Assembly (NCBI GenBank): GCA_026985435.1 | Contig: JALSQL010000024.1 | Coordinates: 1-16,768 of the forward strand | Direction of reading: 5' to 3' | From: Acidilobaceae archaeon | GTDB lineage: Archaea; Thermoproteota; Thermoprotei_A; Sulfolobales; Acidilobaceae | Length of the DNA: 16,768 nucleotides | In this document: piece after piece, positions 12,957 to 16,768 of the stretch | How positions within the stretch are numbered: position 1 is the stretch's first letter | Layout of the letters: each line of letters opens with the position of its first letter | Notes under the pieces: generated by a model | What the model saw: only the letters and a program-made list of their open reading frames with translations | Database searches by the model: none | Told to the model about the DNA's origin: nothing | Position numbers and translations under genes: made by a program

Positions 12957-13322
12957 GTGCTGGCTTTGAGCAGTAGGGATAAGAAGGGTAAGCGTAGGAG
13001 GATGACGCTACCCAAGAAGAAGGAGGATATCGAGAAGATAGTGGAGGAGGTTAGCGAAACCCACGCTCACGAGCACGAGCACCACCACCATCACCACCAC
13101 GGCGGCGAGATAGATGAGATCCTACAGGTCTACGAGATCTTCATAGACTCTCTGCGCGCCAACGTGAACTCGCTCGAGGCCCAGCTGAAGAGCCAGCGCG
13201 CCGAGCTATCGCGCCTCTACAGGGTTCTCGCGAAGATCGTGGAGGCTTGCTTCTCCGGGAGCGAGGAGGACAAGGCTAGGGCCCTATCTGAGGCTGCCAA
13301 TATTCTCGCCGCGGCCGAGTAG
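12957..13322 (+). CDS. His-rich coiled-coil protein, unknown
   Basis: This 121-residue protein has three parts. A very basic N-terminus (KKGKRRR and KKK) is followed by a His-rich segment (residues 36-48) with ten His in thirteen residues, seven of them consecutive. The C-terminal half (about 51-118) is a predicted coiled coil with Leu/Ile heptads (EILQVYEIFIDSLRANVNSLEAQL). The His block could bind nickel, zinc or cobalt; the basic tail might contact nucleic acid. I know no family match. GTG at 12957 fits a leaderless transcript from the TTTTAA at 12925-12930. TTG 12966 and ATG 13002 are alternatives; the latter would drop the basic residues before it. Its stop lies 39 bases inside the convergent nucleotidyltransferase gene. 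Confidence 0.7.
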   Translation: MLALSSRDKKGKRRRMTLPKKKEDIEKIVEEVSETHAHEHEHHHHHHHGGEIDEILQVYEIFIDSLRANVNSLEAQLKSQRAELSRLYRVLAKIVEACFSGSEEDKARALSEAANILAAAE

Positions 13323-14213
13323 GACTAGAGAGCCCGGATGCTCGGCTGACCCCAGGATCACGGCCTCGCCAGCCCGGAGCCCCTCAACCCTCATCCTACC
13401 CCCCACGTACATGTGAAGCGCTAGGTTGTACTCGTATGACACTATAAACAAGCCCTCCACCGTCCTGACGCAAGGCGGGTATAGTAGAGCCCCCGGCTGG
13501 CCTGGCTCCACGCTAGTCTCTATATGGGCCCGGCCGCGTGGGGGCCTCAGGTGACGCCACTCTCGGAGTGGCGGGCAGTGAGACGCGGGCCTACTGGGCG
13601 CGCCGATCCAGGAAACGCTGATCCCGCCCACCCCAGCCCTTCTCCACGATAGGTCGGTCGGGGGGGCGATCCTAACCCCTCCAACAACCCTCCGGGGAGG
13701 CCCCGGGGGCTCTCCTCTGAGGCTCGAGAACTCCTCTAGCATTCGCTCCGAAGCACGGTCGCCATACACGACTAGGTCGACGTCGCTCACGCCAGCCCTA
13801 TGCATCCCCAGAGCTAGGGTCCCCGTGAGCCCCAGGTGAGGGCGCACCCTGGGGCCCAGCATGCCTACGACCTCGGCTAACGCGTATTCGAGCGCGTCGC
13901 CAGCCTGTGCCACCGCGCGCTCTAGCGCCCTCCTAGGCTCGGCGATGCATAATATGCTATCAAACCGTAGAAGAGGCTGGGGGGCACCGTAGAGTGGGTC
14001 ATTTATTGCCTCGACGCCGCCCCTCCTGGCGGCTACCCTAAGAGAGGAGGCGCTGTAAGCGTCCAGTATTCTGCACATGCGCCCGGCAGCCCCGAGCGCC
14101 CACGGCGCCTTTCTATCACTGCACGCGACATACTTGGGCATAACCATTACCCACCCTGGGGGAGCCGGGAGCCCTAGCACCTGGTGAACCCGGATCATCC
14201 TGTCAACTATCAT
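13284..14213 (-). CDS. Nucleotidyltransferase-domain protein, paralog 2
   Basis: This 309-residue protein has a DNA polymerase beta-type nucleotidyltransferase core. The active-site pattern is LTGTLALGMHRAGVSDVDLVVYG, with Gly131-Thr132 and Asp144/Asp146. The family usually has Gly-Ser, so Thr132 is a deviation. An N-terminal domain (about 1-60: LGLPAPPGWVMVMPKYV) and a C-terminal beta domain (FIVSYEYNLALHMYVGG, then RMRVEGL) resemble the upstream gene in the same order, so the two are tandem paralogs. The architecture recalls a predicted archaeal nucleotidyltransferase family; the substrate is unknown. ATG at 14213 overlaps the upstream stop by 11 bases; ATG at 14198 is an alternative. It is the last gene of the operon and overlaps the convergent His-rich gene by 39 bases. 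Confidence 0.72.
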   Translation of the reverse strand: MIVDRMIRVHQVLGLPAPPGWVMVMPKYVACSDRKAPWALGAAGRMCRILDAYSASSLRVAARRGGVEAINDPLYGAPQPLLRFDSILCIAEPRRALERAVAQAGDALEYALAEVVGMLGPRVRPHLGLTGTLALGMHRAGVSDVDLVVYGDRASERMLEEFSSLRGEPPGPPRRVVGGVRIAPPTDLSWRRAGVGGISVSWIGAPSRPASHCPPLREWRHLRPPRGRAHIETSVEPGQPGALLYPPCVRTVEGLFIVSYEYNLALHMYVGGRMRVEGLRAGEAVILGSAEHPGSLVLLGRGENIGSLR

Positions 14214-15072
14214 GGAGCCATGCGGCGGGTGTGATGAACCCCCTAACGTCGGGGGATAGGAACATCTCGCCGTCTTCAACCCAAACCTCACCCTCCACCC
14301 TATATAGCCCGGGCGGCAGCTCCTGGTACCGTGTTCTCCACGTCTCGAGTACCATCGTGCGGCCGCTTGGAGTTTCTGCCCTATACCTAGCTGGCACCAG
14401 GTAGGACTCGCCTATATCTACGATCTCGACGTGGCCCTTGTATAGTCCTAGCGGCACCCGGCGTTTACTGCACGGCTTCCCCTCGGTCGCCCGGAGCAGG
14501 CGTAGTGTAACCCTCAGGCTGCCGCTGCATAGCTCCACTAGCTTGAGCCGATATAAGACCCCAAGCTCCCCGCCTACACCTCTGCCCCTGCGGGGCGAGC
14601 CGCAGGGTTCCCAGCCCAGCCTCTCATGCGCCTCTGCTATGGACTCGTACGCCTCCGGGCCGTAGAGTAGTATGTCCACATCGCTATACTCACCCTCGAG
14701 GCCCACCGCCCAGCTCCCAGTTAGCCCCGCCCACTCGTAGTCTACAGCGTCGATCAGAAGCCTCACTCTCGCAGGCAGTGACCGCCACGCCTGGCGCAGC
14801 GCCCTCTCCGGGTCAACCACCCTGATGACCTGGGACGCGCTAACCGTGTAGACGGGCCTTGGCATGCAGGGCGTCCACTCCGCGCTGAGGGGGATTACCC
14901 CCCCGGTACCCCTCGTGGGGCGCCCGAGCCTCCTTCCCCCCAACCTGTACGGCTCTATTACCACCCCACCCTCTGGGTGCTCGTATCCCTTGACCATGCC
15001 GAGTAGAACCGTGCCGCCAGCGGCCACCTCGACTATGCATCCATCAACGCAGCTCCCAACATCCAGCCTCAC
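14203..15072 (-). CDS. Nucleotidyltransferase-domain protein, paralog 1
   Basis: The 289-residue protein has an N-terminal domain (LLGMVKGYEHPEGGVVIEPYRL, about 23-44), a helical linker (about 87-112), then the nucleotidyltransferase active site LTGSWAVGLEGEYSDVDILLYG with Gly119-Ser120 and Asp131/Asp133 in the canonical hG[GS]-x10-DhD spacing. The C-terminal beta domain (about 210-285) resembles that of paralog 2. It should bind NTP and magnesium; whether it modifies RNA, a protein or a small molecule is not visible. I choose GTG 15072: it follows the radical SAM stop by five bases and has GAGGGG as ribosome-binding site. A longer frame extends to 15207 but is entirely inside the radical SAM gene. 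Confidence 0.78.
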   Translation of the reverse strand: MRLDVGSCVDGCIVEVAAGGTVLLGMVKGYEHPEGGVVIEPYRLGGRRLGRPTRGTGGVIPLSAEWTPCMPRPVYTVSASQVIRVVDPERALRQAWRSLPARVRLLIDAVDYEWAGLTGSWAVGLEGEYSDVDILLYGPEAYESIAEAHERLGWEPCGSPRRGRGVGGELGVLYRLKLVELCSGSLRVTLRLLRATEGKPCSKRRVPLGLYKGHVEIVDIGESYLVPARYRAETPSGRTMVLETWRTRYQELPPGLYRVEGEVWVEDGEMFLSPDVRGFITPAAWLHDS

Positions 15073-15077
15073 ACTCC

Positions 15078-16046
15078 CTACCCCTCTATCCAGCGGTCCA
15101 GGCGGGTGCCCGCAGCGCTCCTGACAGGGATCCTTGATGGGATCAAGTGGCTGCCGTCGCATGAGCGGGAGTTGAACCACTCCCTCCCGGTCAAGCCCTC
15201 CCTGCACGTGGCATACTCGAGGCCGCAGCGCCTGGCCTCCCTCACCACTGGGCGTAGAAGCTCCTCGCGGAGGGCCCTTGGCAGGTACAGGTATCCGCCG
15301 ACCCTCACGCCCCTGCTCTTGTAGAGCCGGTATATCCTCTCTCCGACGCCGTCAACCTCTATCCCCCTCATCCTCGCCAGGTTATCCGGCCTCGCCTTGT
15401 AGGTTGAGGTGACCACGAAGCGCGCACCTGCCCCGGCGAGCACGCATACGAGCTCTGCCAGCTCACGCGGGTCATCGTTAATGTAGGGTATTACTGGGTC
15501 TACCCGCGCGCCCACGGGGACCCCAGACTCGACCAGCCTTCTAACGGCCTCGATCCTATCGCGGGGCTCTGGGGCCTCCGGCTCGACTATCCTCGACCAG
15601 GACGCGTCTATCATTGTTATAGTGGGTGTCACCGCCGCGTTGCCGCTTGCCAGGAGCTCAGCGTCCCTGGCTACTAGGCTACTTTTTGTCGTAACCAGAA
15701 CCCTGCGGCCCAGGGGGATGAGCACCTCTAGTACCCGCCTGGTTAGCCGTATCCTCTCCTCCTCCGGCGGGTAGGGGTCACTACTCGTGCCTATGTTTAT
15801 TATGGCGGTTGGCGGGATTCGCCTGAGGTCTCGGAGAATGTTGGCTACCAGGTTCTTCTTGGGCGTGCTACGCCTCACCCCGATGTATGCTGTAGCGTAG
15901 CAGTAGAGGCATCCTATGCTACACCCAGTGTAGGGGTTTAGGCTATACTTGAATGGGCACGTGCATAGGGGACTGGACCATGGGTCGAATGGCCTCACAA
16001 CCCTGAGCCCCCTGCCCGAGCGCTGGGGAACTGTTTGGCTGCCCAT
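15078..16046 (-). CDS. Radical SAM protein, SPL-like family
   Basis: The iron-sulfur/SAM motif is Cys42-x3-Cys46-x2-Cys49 in NPYTGCSIGCLYCYATAY, which matches SPL-like (spore photoproduct lyase-related) radical SAM proteins. GTSSDPYPPEE and the middle TTKSSLVARDAELL, then GARVDPVIPYINDD, follow the family's partial TIM-barrel pattern. Two more Cys precede the motif (28 and 30), and another lies near the C-terminus (SRSCDGSHLIP). Most relatives have no proven reaction; DNA photoproduct repair is demonstrated only for some SPL proteins. ATG 16046 is preferred because GGTGA sits at good distance; GTG 16061 is the alternative. It is separated from hxlB by about 26 bases (11 if GTG 16061 is used) and from the nucleotidyltransferase by five, so it is co-transcribed. 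Confidence 0.85.
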   Translation of the reverse strand: MGSQTVPQRSGRGLRVVRPFDPWSSPLCTCPFKYSLNPYTGCSIGCLYCYATAYIGVRRSTPKKNLVANILRDLRRIPPTAIINIGTSSDPYPPEEERIRLTRRVLEVLIPLGRRVLVTTKSSLVARDAELLASGNAAVTPTITMIDASWSRIVEPEAPEPRDRIEAVRRLVESGVPVGARVDPVIPYINDDPRELAELVCVLAGAGARFVVTSTYKARPDNLARMRGIEVDGVGERIYRLYKSRGVRVGGYLYLPRALREELLRPVVREARRCGLEYATCREGLTGREWFNSRSCDGSHLIPSRIPVRSAAGTRLDRWIEG

Positions 16047-16072
16047 CCCCTCACCCTTCACTCCCTCAACCC

Positions 16073-16693
16073 TTACTCTATGTTGGCGTGCCTCTTCCTC
16101 ATGGCCTCCTCGCTTATGCCAAGCTCCCGCATGAGCTCATAGACTACCCCATCAAGAAACACTAGCGCCGTGTCCTCGAAGAGGGTGCCGAGGGGGGCTA
16201 GGGGCTCGTGGATGCCGAGTATCTGCCTGGCGAAGTAGTCGTCCATCCTGACCCTCTTAGTCCTCCCTGGTATGCGAACCACTATGTCGGCTAGGCAGCC
16301 GAGAGGGCTGTCGGGGTAGCTAGTTATCGCCACCACGACCGCGCCGACGGCCTTGGCAGCGTCGGCGGCGGTCACTATGAGCTTCGTCCTCCCAGAACCC
16401 GAGATGGCTATTACCACGTCACCCTCCTCAACGCTAGGAACTATAGTGTCGCCCAGGACGTACACGTTAAAGCCCATGTGCATGAGCCTCATAGCGAAAG
16501 CTCTCCCGACAAGCCCGCTCCTCCCCGCCCCCATGACGAGGATTTTCCTCCTACCCCCACTTCTATACACGTCGACTAGCGTCTCAACGAACCTCCTAAC
16601 CTGGCCCTCGTCTATCTCGCTCGCAGCCTTCACTATAAACGAGGCTATCTCCCTCATCGCCATAAGACTTGGAGACCCCTCCTCGGCGCTCAA
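16073..16693 (-). CDS. hxlB: 6-phospho-3-hexuloisomerase
   Basis: PHI converts 3-hexulose-6-phosphate to fructose-6-phosphate; in archaea the ribulose monophosphate pathway runs in reverse to supply ribose phosphates. The SIS-domain protein has MGAGRSGLVGRAFAMRLMHMG, the phosphosugar loop ISGSGRTKLIV, ITSYPDSPLG, the block LGTLFEDTALVFLDG and the signature end MRKRHANIE. No hexulose-phosphate synthase partner is in this window. A TATA-like TTTTAG on the minus strand (taaaag at 16729-16734) lies about 38 bases from TTG 16693, with GGGGGG as ribosome-binding site, so I start there. ATG 16663 or 16657 would remove about ten residues; GTG 16726 overlaps the promoter. It is the first gene of an operon with the radical SAM and nucleotidyltransferase genes. 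Confidence 0.93.
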   Translation of the reverse strand: MSAEEGSPSLMAMREIASFIVKAASEIDEGQVRRFVETLVDVYRSGGRRKILVMGAGRSGLVGRAFAMRLMHMGFNVYVLGDTIVPSVEEGDVVIAISGSGRTKLIVTAADAAKAVGAVVVAITSYPDSPLGCLADIVVRIPGRTKRVRMDDYFARQILGIHEPLAPLGTLFEDTALVFLDGVVYELMRELGISEEAMRKRHANIE

Positions 16694-16724
16694 GGCTAAC
16701 CCCCCAGCTCCGCCCGCTGATCCC

Positions 16725-16768
16725 ACCCTAAAAGCCGCCAGCCCGGGGGCCCCGCTAAACTAAAGATA
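16725..16768. promoter_or_regulatory. TATA-like element upstream of hxlB, and a second AT patch at the edge
   Basis: TAAAAG at 16729-16734 (CTTTTA on the minus strand) is well placed for hxlB transcription. A second AT-rich patch, CTAAACTAAAGATA at 16755-16768, runs off the window and could belong to a divergent gene beyond it. Confidence 0.5.

Noticed and set aside
13041..13120. Short CAC-rich repeat as a tandem DNA repeat
   Set aside because: It is explained by the His-run of the coding frame; codons vary (CAC/CAT) and are interrupted by Glu and Ala.
15073..15207. Longer start for the first nucleotidyltransferase
   Set aside because: The extra residues lie wholly inside the radical SAM coding region, and a good GTG with ribosome-binding site sits just after its stop.
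15684..15688. T5 tract on the plus strand as a terminator
   Set aside because: It is inside the radical SAM gene and no plus-strand gene precedes it.
1..16768. CRISPR array, toxin-antitoxin pair, restriction system, insertion sequence or prophage
   Set aside because: No spaced direct repeats, transposase, integrase or nuclease signatures were seen. The nucleotidyltransferase pair has no HEPN-like partner, so a toxin-antitoxin reading is unsupported.

Overview
The window looks like chromosomal DNA from a GC-rich hyperthermophilic crenarchaeon, most likely Desulfurococcales-like (Aeropyrum or Pyrodictium relatives). The evidence is a geranylgeranyl reductase for archaeal ether lipids, an Ard1-type N-acetyltransferase, the archaeal pantoate kinase and phosphopantothenate synthetase pair, a ZPR1 zinc-finger protein and a ribulose-monophosphate-pathway isomerase. 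GTG is the commonest start codon, with some TTG, genes are packed tightly, and small TATA-like AT patches stand out against the GC-rich background. The genus is inferred, not shown. I see no rRNA, tRNA, CRISPR array, insertion sequence or phage gene.

Layout, left to right: (1) 1-247 is extremely GC-rich and holds no convincing gene. (2) 248-1749: a SAM methyltransferase (minus) and a DedA/VTT-like membrane protein (plus) diverge from one AT patch. (3) 1811-3776: a two-gene minus-strand ABC-2 exporter (ATPase, then NatB-like permease), divergent from a winged-helix protein (3883-4554, plus). (4) 4498-8237: a four-gene minus-strand operon transcribed coaBC - nadE - pantoate kinase - phosphopantothenate synthetase, with overlapping or abutting genes. 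It encodes three of the steps from pantoate to 4'-phosphopantetheine, plus the last step of NAD synthesis. (5) 8314-8919: Ard1/RimI-type acetyltransferase (plus). (6) 8909-10294: geranylgeranyl reductase (minus), divergent from an Hsp20 chaperone (10369-10896, plus). (7) 10899-11868: ZPR1 protein preceded by an overlapping small cysteine-containing protein (minus). (8) 11941-12393: coiled-coil protein of unknown function (plus), then a 232-base gap with inverted repeats. (9) 12626-13322: two small divergent unknown genes, one encoding a His-rich coiled-coil protein. (10) 13284-16693: a minus-strand operon of 6-phospho-3-hexuloisomerase, SPL-like radical SAM protein and two tandem paralogous nucleotidyltransferases.

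The most coherent biology is the cofactor operon (CoA plus NAD). All six divergent gene pairs have a single AT-rich patch between them that could act as a TATA box in both directions. For several genes the patch lies about 35-40 bases from the start codon I prefer, and for three start codons about 27-30 bases, which suggests leaderless transcripts. The least explained parts are the tandem nucleotidyltransferases downstream of the radical SAM gene, the small unknown proteins between 11527 and 13322, and the structured gap at 12394-12625. I found no clear signature of a defence or mobile system.
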